From an uncultured Clostridium sp. (GTDB taxonomy: Bacteria > Bacillota > Clostridia > Lachnospirales > Anaerotignaceae), in assembly GCA_947246775.1 (NCBI GenBank), contig CAMXTM010000158.1, positions 1-5,577 on the forward strand: a stretch of 5,577 bases of DNA, in the 5' to 3' direction. How positions within the stretch are numbered: the stretch's first letter is position 1; every line of letters begins with the position of its first letter. The notes beneath the pieces are model-generated. The model did no database searches. It was not told the origin of the DNA and saw only the letters and a program-made list of their open reading frames with translations. The translations under genes were made by a program, and so were the position numbers. Positions 1-5,316 of this stretch are shown here, piece by piece.

Positions 1-471
1 ATGTCCTGGTTGGTCTATATTATGTATAATCAATGTATTATATTCTCCACTAAAGTTTACATCAATGTCATCAATTTTGTTAACCATAATTCTGCCGCCG
101 CCTAAGGAAGATGCTTGTATTTTTAGTTTACGCTCTTTTTCTCCCTCAATTTCAATGAGTGCTGTATTTGGGTGTGCCTCTTTTAAATTTTTGTTTTGTA
201 TAGAAAAAGTTAAACCTTCTTCTTTTGCTACATCAAAACTGTGTGGGATTCTCATATCGTCTGCCTGCATACCTAATATCCCAGCAATCAATGCTTTGTC
301 TGTACCATGTCCTACTCCAGTTGCTGCAAAAGAACCATGTAAATAAATATCTGCTTTTACTGGTCTTTCAGCAAGCAATTTTCTTGCAGTTAATCCAATT
401 TTTGTTGCGCCAGCCGTATGGGAACTAGATGGTCCAACCATAACTGGACCTAAAATGTCAAATATGTTCAT
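1..471 (-). CDS. sdaAB: L-serine dehydratase, iron-sulfur type, beta subunit (partial, 3' end missing)
   Basis: This subunit belongs to the [4Fe-4S] L-serine ammonia-lyase, which converts L-serine to pyruvate and ammonia in the cytoplasm. The first 157 codons are present and the frame runs off the left edge; full-length beta subunits have about 220 residues. Visible family motifs are GPSSSHTAG (residues 13-21), HGSFAATGVGHGTDKAL (45-61), HPNTA (100-104) and SLGGGRI (122-128). From about residue 145 the sequence NTLIIHNIDQPGH looks like the first strand of the C-terminal ACT domain. The ATG at 471 is preceded by AGGAGGG at 480-486 with 8 nt spacing, which fixes the start. In Clostridia the alpha subunit gene (sdaAA), carrying the cluster cysteines, usually follows directly; that would lie outside this window. 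A near-consensus promoter lies about 58 nt upstream. The assignment is firm; the two-subunit arrangement is inferred because the 3' end is not visible. Confidence 0.95.
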   Translation of the reverse strand, partial: MNIFDILGPVMVGPSSSHTAGATKIGLTARKLLAERPVKADIYLHGSFAATGVGHGTDKALIAGILGMQADDMRIPHSFDVAKEEGLTFSIQNKNLKEAHPNTALIEIEGEKERKLKIQASSLGGGRIMVNKIDDIDVNFSGEYNTLIIHNIDQPGH

Positions 472-479
472 AAAAAGTA

Positions 480-486
480 CCCTCCT
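480..486 (-). promoter_or_regulatory. Ribosome binding site of sdaAB
   Basis: On the minus strand this reads AGGAGGG, 8 nt before the ATG at 471. It is close to the ideal anti-16S complement and decides the start codon. Confidence 0.85.
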
Positions 487-528
487 ATCTATTATAATAT
501 TATAAAGTATAATAAAATTATTTCTTTT

Positions 529-557
529 ATCATATTTGAAATTGTGTAAAATGTCAA
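529..557 (-). promoter_or_regulatory. SigA-type promoter of sdaAB
   Basis: A perfect -35 box TTGACA (552-557) is followed after exactly 17 nt by TATGAT (529-534), one mismatch from the -10 consensus. Transcription would begin near 522, giving a leader of about 50 nt that is AT-rich and shows no strong fold. The promoter indicates that sdaAB starts its own transcript and does not depend on read-through from the DUF805 gene. Confidence 0.8.
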
Positions 558-572
558 TCGTTTGATAATAAA

Positions 573-596
573 ATAACATAGCTTGTTTTATGTTAT
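573..596 (-). terminator. Possible weak terminator after the DUF805 gene
   Basis: An 8-bp inverted repeat (573-580 with 589-596, arm ATAACATA, 8-nt loop) lies about 57 nt past the DUF805 stop codon and just upstream of the sdaAB -35 box. On the minus strand it is followed by TTTATTAT. The stem has a single G-C pair, so termination would be weak. An operator for sdaAB is an alternative, because the palindrome ends 16 nt before the -35 box. Confidence 0.35.
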
Positions 597-652
597 GGTG
601 AAAATATACAAAAAATGGCAAATAACCTAAATGTATCTTATAGAAATATCAA

Positions 653-1189
653 TTATTTTTTTGCTTTATGCTTATAACAAAATGGATTTGGTTTTCCATA
701 AGCATTTTCTTTGCTATCGGAGGGACGCAAAAGAAATATAATATTCCATATAAAAAGAATACCACCTATCAAAAATAACAATATACTAAATAGCATAATT
801 TTAAAAAAATTAGCCATATTGACGTTAACTCCTGCTGAAAATAAAAATACAAGTAATGTCATACAAGTAAGCGCAATGCCCAAAAGAAAACAAATTTTAC
901 CTAATAAATAAAAAATAATTGCTTTCCAACCTGCTTTTCCTATATCATGATACCTCCTCATAACTGCAAAAAGCATAGGAAAAAAAGTAATTAAATTCCA
1001 TAGTATAATAATATAGGAAAAAAAGTGATTGATTTCAATACCATATAAATTATTTAAAAGAAATATAAAAATGATATTAACAATAAAAACACCTAGCCAA
1101 GCATACCAATAGCCTTGTTTTGAAAGTCTGCCATGCCAATTAAAAAAGTGTTGAAATAAATCTTTTATTGCATAAATCATATTTTTCAT
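653..1189 (-). CDS. DUF805 family inner-membrane protein
   Basis: This 178-residue membrane protein has no established biochemical role. DUF805 signatures are clear: GRLSKQGYWYA (residues 20-30) before the first helix, RRYHDIGKAGW (78-88) in the central loop, and a C-terminal NAYGKPNPF (162-170) that matches the family's usual N-x-YG-x-NPF ending. Four hydrophobic segments are visible at about 29-48, 56-76, 89-119 (long, possibly kinked) and 130-154. There is no signal peptide. The C-terminus is basic (KHKAKK). The ATG at 1189 has AAGAAAGG at 1197-1204 with 7 nt spacing. The gene follows the rib operon in the same direction but is separated from it by a strong terminator, so it is probably an independent unit. 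Nothing nearby suggests a function or a link to riboflavin. The family assignment is good; the function is unknown. Confidence 0.85.
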   Translation of the reverse strand: MKNMIYAIKDLFQHFFNWHGRLSKQGYWYAWLGVFIVNIIFIFLLNNLYGIEINHFFSYIIILWNLITFFPMLFAVMRRYHDIGKAGWKAIIFYLLGKICFLLGIALTCMTLLVFLFSAGVNVNMANFFKIMLFSILLFLIGGILFIWNIIFLLRPSDSKENAYGKPNPFCYKHKAKK

Positions 1190-1221
1190 AGATATGCCTT
1201 TCTTATTATTTATTTTATTCT

Positions 1222-1250
1222 ATCATAAAAATAGAAGCATTTCCTCACAA
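1222..1250 (-). promoter_or_regulatory. Candidate promoter of the DUF805 gene, inside the rib terminator
   Basis: TATGAT (1222-1227) lies 17 nt after TTGTGA (1245-1250), a 4-of-6 match to the -35 consensus. The -35 box falls in the loop of the rib operon terminator and the -10 box begins at its T-tract. Transcription would begin near 1215, about 26 nt before the start codon. The spacing and -10 box are good; the -35 box is only moderate. Confidence 0.45.
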
Positions 1251-1273
1251 TATACGAGAAATGCTTCTATTTT
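1228..1273 (-). terminator. Intrinsic terminator of the rib operon
   Basis: A perfect 16-bp inverted repeat pairs 1228-1243 with 1258-1273 around a 14-nt loop. It begins 17 nt past the ribH stop codon. On the minus strand the core GAAATGCTTC is followed by a run of five T. The outer pairs are A-T, so the hairpin is nearly symmetrical and could also stop plus-strand transcripts, though no plus-strand gene is seen here. Confidence 0.88.
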
Positions 1274-1290
1274 GATTTACATTTTTTGTA

Positions 1291-1752
1291 TTATATTGCT
1301 CTGCTCAAGTTTACCATTTCTATAGCAGACAGTGCGCAGTCATAGCCTTTATTGCCTGCTTTTGTGCCTGCTCTTTCTATTGCCTGCTCAATACTATCTG
1401 TGGTCAGCACACCAAATAAGACTGGGATACCTGTTTCTAATGAAACGTGAGCGACACCTTTTGATACTTCATTGCAAACGTAATCATAGTGAGAAGTTGC
1501 GCCTCTTATAACTGCGCCTAAACAAATGACAGCATCATATTTACCAGATTTTGCTAATTTTGAAGCAATGACAGGGATTTCAAATGCTCCAGGTACCCAA
1601 GCTAAGGTAATATCATCATCATCAACATTGTGACGTTTTAGCCCATCTACCGCACCACTAATTAGTTTTGAAACAATAAATTCATTAAATCTCGCTGCTA
1701 CAATTGCTACTTTGATATTTTGTGCTACTAAATTGCCTTCTAAAATTTTCAT
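1291..1752 (-). CDS. ribH: 6,7-dimethyl-8-ribityllumazine synthase (lumazine synthase)
   Basis: This enzyme condenses 5-amino-6-ribitylamino-uracil with 3,4-dihydroxy-2-butanone 4-phosphate to give 6,7-dimethyl-8-ribityllumazine, the penultimate riboflavin precursor. At 153 residues it has the usual length. Motifs are RFNEFIV (21-27, with the substrate-stacking Phe22), WVPGAFEIP (52-60), [14 protein letters not shown] (79-92) and [16 protein letters not shown] (114-129). His88 and Arg127 fall at the positions of the catalytic histidine and phosphate-binding arginine of the B. subtilis enzyme. In Bacilli this protein forms a 60-subunit capsid around riboflavin synthase; whether that holds here cannot be read from the sequence. 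The start is supported by GAGGAGG at 1761-1767, 8 nt upstream. It is the last gene of the operon, 24 nt after ribBA, and is followed by the terminator. Confidence 0.98.
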   Translation of the reverse strand: MKILEGNLVAQNIKVAIVAARFNEFIVSKLISGAVDGLKRHNVDDDDITLAWVPGAFEIPVIASKLAKSGKYDAVICLGAVIRGATSHYDYVCNEVSKGVAHVSLETGIPVLFGVLTTDSIEQAIERAGTKAGNKGYDCALSAIEMVNLSRAI

Positions 1753-1776
1753 TCTTTTTTCCTCCTCTAAACTTGA

Positions 1777-2982
1777 TTAGTATGTTAATAAATGACCCAT
1801 TTTTTCTTGTTTTGTTTTTAAATAAACAGCATCTTCTTTCCTCAATTCCATTTGTATTGGCACTCTTTCCACAATTTCTAAATTATAGTTTGCCAAGCCA
1901 TCTATTTTTTTAGGATTATTTGTCATAAGACGCATTTTTCTGATTCCCAAATCAGCAAGTATTTGTGTACCAATGGTATAATCTCTCATATCAGCAGGAA
2001 AGCCCAATTTGATATTGGCTTCTATGGTGTCATAACCCTCGTCTTGCAGTGCATAGGCTTTTATTTTGTTAATCAGTCCAATGCCCCTGCCCTCTTGGCG
2101 CAGATAAAGTAGTACTCCTCTACCCTCTTGTGCTATTTTTTTCATAGCAGCATCGTATTGCTGCCCACAGTCACAACGAGCAGAACCCAATGCGTCCCCT
2201 GTAAGACATTCAGAATGTACTCTACAAAGCACAGGTTTTCCATCTGCAACATCTCCCATAGTAAGCGCAACATGGTGTTCTCCATTTAATTTATTGACAT
2301 AGCCATGTATTGTAAAATCGCCATATATAGTAGGCATTTTTGCTTTTGCAACACATTCTACTAATTTTGTATGATTTTTAATATAAGCAATTAAATCTGC
2401 AACGGTAATGAGTTTTAACTTATGTTTTTGAGCAAACTCTACCAAATAAGGCAAACGAGCCATATAACCGTCATCTCTCATAATTTCACAGCAAAGTCCA
2501 CAAGGTTTTAGTCCTGCCAATTTCATTAAGTCAACAGTTGCTTCTGTATGACCATTTCTTTCTAATACGCCCATTGGTTTCGCTATCAAGGGAAACATAT
2601 GTCCCGGACGTCTAAAATCTTCTGGCTTAGCGTCATCTTCTACCACTTTTCTGGCTGTAATTCCTCTTTCGTATGCTGAAATTCCTGTTGTAGTGTCCAC
2701 ATGGTCTACAGAAACCGTAAAGGCAGTTTCATGATTGTCTGTGTTCTTTTTTACCATAGGGTGAAATTGTAATTTGCTTGCTAATTCTTCTGTCATAGGC
2801 ATACAAATTAAACCTTTTGCATAACTAGCCATAAAATTAACTGCTTCTGTTGTAGCAAATTCTGCCGCAACAATTATATCACCTTCATTTTCTCTGTCCT
2901 CATCATCTACAACGACAATCCATTTGCCCTGTTTTAAATCTTCTAATGCTTCTTCTATGGTATTAAATACAAATTCGCTCAT
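1777..2982 (-). CDS. ribBA: Bifunctional 3,4-dihydroxy-2-butanone 4-phosphate synthase / GTP cyclohydrolase II
   Basis: This two-domain, 401-residue enzyme opens both arms of riboflavin synthesis. The N-terminal DHBP synthase domain (about 1-200) makes 3,4-dihydroxy-2-butanone 4-phosphate from ribulose 5-phosphate. It shows the acidic metal loop [10 protein letters not shown] (26-35), [11 protein letters not shown] (97-107), RRPGHMFPL (124-132), and His145 in GHTEA with Glu166 as likely metal ligands. The C-terminal GTP cyclohydrolase II domain (about 206-398) opens GTP. It shows [10 protein letters not shown] (254-263), the zinc triad Cys259, Cys270 and Cys272, [11 protein letters not shown] (293-303) and TNNP (354-357). 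Both halves look catalytically complete. One small oddity is a cysteine-rich CGLCCEIM (161-168), where many homologues have AGVICEIM. The start is fixed by AAGGAG at 2992-2997, 9 nt upstream. The gene follows ribE after 15 nt. Confidence 0.98.
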   Translation of the reverse strand: MSEFVFNTIEEALEDLKQGKWIVVVDDEDRENEGDIIVAAEFATTEAVNFMASYAKGLICMPMTEELASKLQFHPMVKKNTDNHETAFTVSVDHVDTTTGISAYERGITARKVVEDDAKPEDFRRPGHMFPLIAKPMGVLERNGHTEATVDLMKLAGLKPCGLCCEIMRDDGYMARLPYLVEFAQKHKLKLITVADLIAYIKNHTKLVECVAKAKMPTIYGDFTIHGYVNKLNGEHHVALTMGDVADGKPVLCRVHSECLTGDALGSARCDCGQQYDAAMKKIAQEGRGVLLYLRQEGRGIGLINKIKAYALQDEGYDTIEANIKLGFPADMRDYTIGTQILADLGIRKMRLMTNNPKKIDGLANYNLEIVERVPIQMELRKEDAVYLKTKQEKMGHLLTY

Positions 2983-2997
2983 GTCTTTTCTCTCCTT

Positions 2998-3648
2998 TTA
3001 AAATCCGTTACTTTGTAAAAATTCTAAGGTAATACCCTTTTTTTGCTGTGTTTCGTTATTATTATAATTAAGTAGTTTTTCTACATATTTTCCAATGACA
3101 TCACATTCTAAATTGACTGTATCGCCAACTTTTTTGTGTAAAAGAATAGTTTCATCAGCAGTATGTGGAATAATAGAAACTTGAAAACAACTATCATCTA
3201 CAAAAGCTACTGTTAAACTAATGCCATCAATGGCAATGGAACCTTTTTCCACAATGTATTTTAATATCGTTGCATTTGCTTTTATAGTAACCCAGACAGC
3301 ATTTTCATCTTTTTTAAAATTTGTAATCGTGCCTGTGCCGTCTACGTGTCCTGAAACAATATGACCACCAAAACGTCCATTTGCTGGTATTGCTCTTTCT
3401 AAATTAACAGCACTTCCTTTTTTTAACTCTCCTAAATTACTTCTGTTCATTGTCTCAGCCATCACATCAGCAGTAAAATTTTGCTTTGCTATATGGCAAG
3501 CAGTTAAACAAATGCCATTGACAGCAATACTATCACCTAGTTTTATATCTTGCAGTATTTTGTTTGCAGTAATCACCAGTTTTGCGGAACGATTGCCTTT
3601 TTCGATTGCTGCAATATGACCAATTTCTTCTATGATTCCTGTGAACAC
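2998..3648 (-). CDS. ribE: Riboflavin synthase, alpha chain
   Basis: Riboflavin synthase dismutates two molecules of 6,7-dimethyl-8-ribityllumazine into riboflavin and 5-amino-6-ribitylamino-uracil. The 216-residue protein has the family's N-terminus MFTGIIEE and two lumazine-binding barrels, about 1-96 and 97-195. The internal duplication is visible as GDSIAVNGICLT (38-49) against GSIAIDGISLTV (136-147). Other hallmarks are NLERA (82-86), RFGGHIVSGHVDG (92-104), IPHT (160-163) and LECDVIGKYVEK (180-191), followed by the C-terminal trimerisation region. The start codon is GTG, placed by the invariant MFTG; no in-frame ATG gives that N-terminus. The gene overlaps the 3' end of ribD by 19 nt, which suggests translational coupling. 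The same gene is called ribC or ribB in some nomenclatures. Confidence 0.97.
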   Translation of the reverse strand: MFTGIIEEIGHIAAIEKGNRSAKLVITANKILQDIKLGDSIAVNGICLTACHIAKQNFTADVMAETMNRSNLGELKKGSAVNLERAIPANGRFGGHIVSGHVDGTGTITNFKKDENAVWVTIKANATILKYIVEKGSIAIDGISLTVAFVDDSCFQVSIIPHTADETILLHKKVGDTVNLECDVIGKYVEKLLNYNNNETQQKKGITLEFLQSNGF

Positions 3649-4763
3649 ATTGATTCACCAACCTTTTTTACATTGTATTCTAATAAAATATCATCGCCAA
3701 TTTTTTGCATATTATCAAGCTGCAAACTATAAGCATCTTTTGCGAAAGCAACGCCCACTCCCTCAACGGGAGATTTTGCTTCTTTTCCTCCAAATATTTT
3801 GGGGGCAATATATACTTCTAATCTGTTAACAAGCCCTAATTGTAATGCACATTCGTTTAATGTTCCGCCGCCCTCAATCAAAACACTATCAATTTGTTTT
3901 TGTCCCAGTGCTGTCATCAGTGCTTTTAAATCTACTTTGTGTTGTTCATTTGGCAAATATAAAAGCTCTATTCCAGCATTTTCTAATGCAGCTTGTTTTT
4001 GCTCATCTTTTTGAGCAAAAGCAACAATGGTATCAATTTGTTTTGCGGTCTGCACAATTTGACTGTCTAGCGGAATTTTTAGTGTACTGTCACAAATAAT
4101 GCGAGTGGGGTTTTTTCCGCCCTCTATACGACAATTTAATAATGGGTCATCTGCTAATACTGTGCCAATGCCTACCATAATGCCAGCAAGCGCATTTCTT
4201 AGATGATGTACTCGCTCCCTTGCTTTTTCTCCCGTAATCCATTTACTGTCACCTGTATGTGTGGCAATTTTGCCATCTGCTGTCATGGCATATTTCATCA
4301 CAACATAGGGTTGTTTTGTTTTAATATAATGAAAAAAGATGGTATTTAAGCTATCACATTGATATTTTAATATGCCTGTGTGTACTTCTATGCCATGTTG
4401 CTTTAATATTTCAATGCCTTTCCCAGCTACAAGTGGGTTTGGGTCATCAGAACCAATAAATACCCTTTTAATGCCTTTTTCTATAATAATATCAGTACAA
4501 GGAGGTGTTTTGCCATAATGACAGCAAGGCTCTAAGGTAACATATAAATCTGCACCAGAAGGGTCTTCCACACAACTTGCAAAAGCATCTCTTTCGGCAT
4601 GAAGTCCCCCGTAATATTGATGATAGCCTGCTCCGATTACTTTATTATTTTTGACAATGACAGCACCTACCATAGGATTAGGGTTAGTGTGCCCCCTGCC
4701 ACGTTTTGCAAGCCGTATTGCTTCTTCCATATATTTTTCCCATATATCCCATATATATAACAT
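3630..4763 (-). CDS. ribD: Bifunctional diaminohydroxyphosphoribosylaminopyrimidine deaminase / 5-amino-6-(5-phosphoribosylamino)uracil reductase
   Basis: RibD carries out the second and third steps on the GTP branch: deamination of the pyrimidine ring, then NADPH-dependent reduction of the ribose. The protein has 377 residues. The N-terminal deaminase domain (about 8-148) belongs to the CMP/dCMP deaminase fold. It shows TNPNPMVGAVIV (26-37), the zinc ligand His55 with catalytic Glu57 in HAE, and PCCHYGKTPPC (79-89) supplying zinc ligands Cys80 and Cys89. The residue after Cys80 is Cys, where many homologues have Ser. The reductase domain (about 152-365) shows VMKYAMTADGKIA (155-167), SKWITG (173-178), GIGTVLADDPLL (198-209) and IEGGGTLN (296-303). 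The ATG at 4763 is preferred because GGGAGGT lies 7 nt upstream; this gives about ten residues more than the common N-terminus. The ATG at 4730 matches the usual family start but has only a poor ribosome binding site. It is the first gene of the operon. Confidence 0.98.
   Translation of the reverse strand: MLYIWDIWEKYMEEAIRLAKRGRGHTNPNPMVGAVIVKNNKVIGAGYHQYYGGLHAERDAFASCVEDPSGADLYVTLEPCCHYGKTPPCTDIIIEKGIKRVFIGSDDPNPLVAGKGIEILKQHGIEVHTGILKYQCDSLNTIFFHYIKTKQPYVVMKYAMTADGKIATHTGDSKWITGEKARERVHHLRNALAGIMVGIGTVLADDPLLNCRIEGGKNPTRIICDSTLKIPLDSQIVQTAKQIDTIVAFAQKDEQKQAALENAGIELLYLPNEQHKVDLKALMTALGQKQIDSVLIEGGGTLNECALQLGLVNRLEVYIAPKIFGGKEAKSPVEGVGVAFAKDAYSLQLDNMQKIGDDILLEYNVKKVGESMCSQES
3655..3659 (-). 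promoter_or_regulatory. Weak ribosome binding site of ribE, inside ribD
   Basis: GGTGA lies 6 nt before the GTG start of ribE, within the last codons of ribD. A second purine run, AAAAGG at 3662-3667, is too far away at 13 nt. With such a weak site, ribE probably depends on ribosomes finishing ribD. Confidence 0.5.
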
Positions 4764-4770
4764 AAAAAAT

Positions 4771-4777
4771 ACCTCCC
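4771..4777 (-). promoter_or_regulatory. Ribosome binding site of ribD
   Basis: GGGAGGT, 7 nt before the ATG at 4763, selects this start over the internal ATG at 4730. It begins only a few nucleotides after the T-tract of the second leader terminator. I see no complementary CCTCC in the leader that would hide it, so control looks transcriptional and not by sequestering this site. Confidence 0.8.
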
Positions 4778-4780
4778 AAT

Positions 4781-4814
4781 AAAAAAGCCCTGTATATTTA
4801 AAAAATACAGGGCT
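4781..4814 (-). terminator. Second leader terminator, directly before ribD
   Basis: A perfect 10-bp inverted repeat pairs 4786-4795 with 4805-4814 (arm AGCCCTGTAT) around a 9-nt loop. On the minus strand it is followed by T5 at 4781-4785, so it is oriented to stop rib transcripts; on the plus strand it is followed by A and has no T-tract. The 5' arm contains GCCCTG, which can pair with CAGGGC in the 5' strand of the FMN aptamer. It may therefore be a second attenuation point. The hairpin itself is clear; its FMN dependence is inferred. Confidence 0.8.
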
Positions 4815-4971
4815 AAAAAATGCATAAAAATATTGTTAAAATTATAACAAAAATAACAGCGTGCCAAAAGCGAAAAACCTTGAAAATGTTGCTCTCATTC
4901 TTAACAAAACACAAATAGATGAAACAACAAAATCACTTTTGATAAGCTAAAATTATTTTTATTATCCTAAC
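4815..4971 (-). other. AU-rich spacer between the two leader terminators
   Basis: This stretch of about 155 nt of transcribed leader holds no recognised gene. It contains a weak 6-bp hairpin (4833-4838 with 4845-4850, arm TTGTTA), a possible poor promoter (TTGGCA 4862-4867, 15-nt spacer, TATAAT 4841-4846), and an 18-codon open frame (4842-4898) without a ribosome binding site. Nothing here is well supported. Confidence 0.5.
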
Positions 4972-5004
4972 AAAAAACCCTGAAATACAATTTGTATTTC
5001 AGGG
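4972..5004 (-). terminator. FMN riboswitch terminator (expression platform)
   Basis: An 11-bp perfect stem pairs 4978-4988 with 4994-5004 (arm CCCTGAAATAC) around a 5-nt loop and is followed on the minus strand by six T (4972-4977). It lies about 62 nt downstream of the aptamer, with T only on the minus-strand side, so it acts on the rib transcript. Its 5' arm overlaps CUGCCCUGAA (4998-5007), the exact complement of UUCAGGGCAG in the aptamer (5171-5180). Pairing of those two segments would prevent this hairpin and allow transcription. FMN binding holds the aptamer strand and lets the terminator form. Confidence 0.88.
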
Positions 5005-5016
5005 CAGAATAAACAA

Positions 5017-5064
5017 TGTAACACAAATGATATGTTACACAAAGAAACACATCAAAAATGTGTT
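5017..5064 (-). other. Two small hairpins between aptamer and terminator
   Basis: Two 7-bp perfect hairpins stand side by side in the leader. One pairs 5046-5052 with 5058-5064 (arm AACACAT, 5-nt loop) immediately after the aptamer. The other pairs 5017-5023 with 5033-5039 (arm TGTAACA, 9-nt loop). They may act as pausing or folding spacers that bring the aptamer and terminator strands together. They have no T-tracts, so they are not terminators. Confidence 0.45.
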
Positions 5065-5066
5065 AT

Positions 5067-5185
5067 TTTTCTTCTCCCATCCAGACTATACTGTCGGTTT
5101 TGGAATTGCACCAAATCAGCAAAACAGTTGTTTCGCTCGTGGACTATTACCACCGGTCGGGAATTACGCCCTGCCCTGAAGAAAA
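5067..5185 (-). ncRNA. FMN riboswitch aptamer (RFN element)
   Basis: The 119-nt element matches the RFN consensus throughout. The closing helix P1 pairs TTTTCTTC (5178-5185) with GAAGAAAA (5067-5074). Read on the minus strand, the conserved core then follows in order: CAGGGCAGGG; a GGG/CCC hairpin; GACCGGTGGTAATAGTCCAC, which forms a GTGG/CCAC stem; GAGC; a variable stem GCGAAAC/GTTTTGC; TTGGTGCAATTCCAAA; CCGACAGTATAGTCTGGATG; and GGGAGAAG. The family binds flavin mononucleotide, the end product of the pathway encoded downstream, and shuts down rib expression when FMN is plentiful. The position upstream of ribD and the downstream terminator fit transcriptional attenuation. Confidence 0.97.
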
Positions 5186-5208
5186 TGATATTTAATTGAT
5201 TTGCTAAC

Positions 5209-5237
5209 ATCATACACCTATTTTATCGATTTGTAAA
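5209..5237 (-). promoter_or_regulatory. SigA-type promoter of the rib operon
   Basis: TTTACA (5232-5237) and TATGAT (5209-5214) are separated by exactly 17 nt, each one mismatch from consensus. Transcription would begin near 5202, about 17 nt upstream of the aptamer, so the whole riboswitch is included. The resulting leader before ribD is about 440 nt. The promoter lies in the gap after leuB, so rib expression is independent of leucine genes. Confidence 0.8.
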
Positions 5238-5316
5238 TAGTTTTTTTGAAAAACTTTTCACAAATTTTAGGTTTTATTGATATTGCAAAAAATATTTATT
5301 GTATGTTTATGCAATA

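Noticed and set aside
65..428. Plus-strand open frames across the left edge (65-346, 225-428)
   Set aside because: They lie antisense to sdaAB, whose minus-strand frame has clear family motifs; the plus-strand proteins resemble nothing.
711..911. A 66-codon plus-strand frame opposite the DUF805 gene
   Set aside because: It is antisense to a gene with recognisable DUF805 motifs and membrane helices, and shows no family features of its own.
4667..4867. A 66-codon minus-strand frame from TTG at 4867
   Set aside because: It runs through the second terminator and into ribD in another frame, has no ribosome binding site, and its protein is low-complexity aromatic sequence.
4849..4867. A SigL (Sigma-54) type promoter suggested by TTGGCAC
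   Set aside because: The -24 element fits, but the -12 element is TATT where TTGC is required, so the essential GC is missing.
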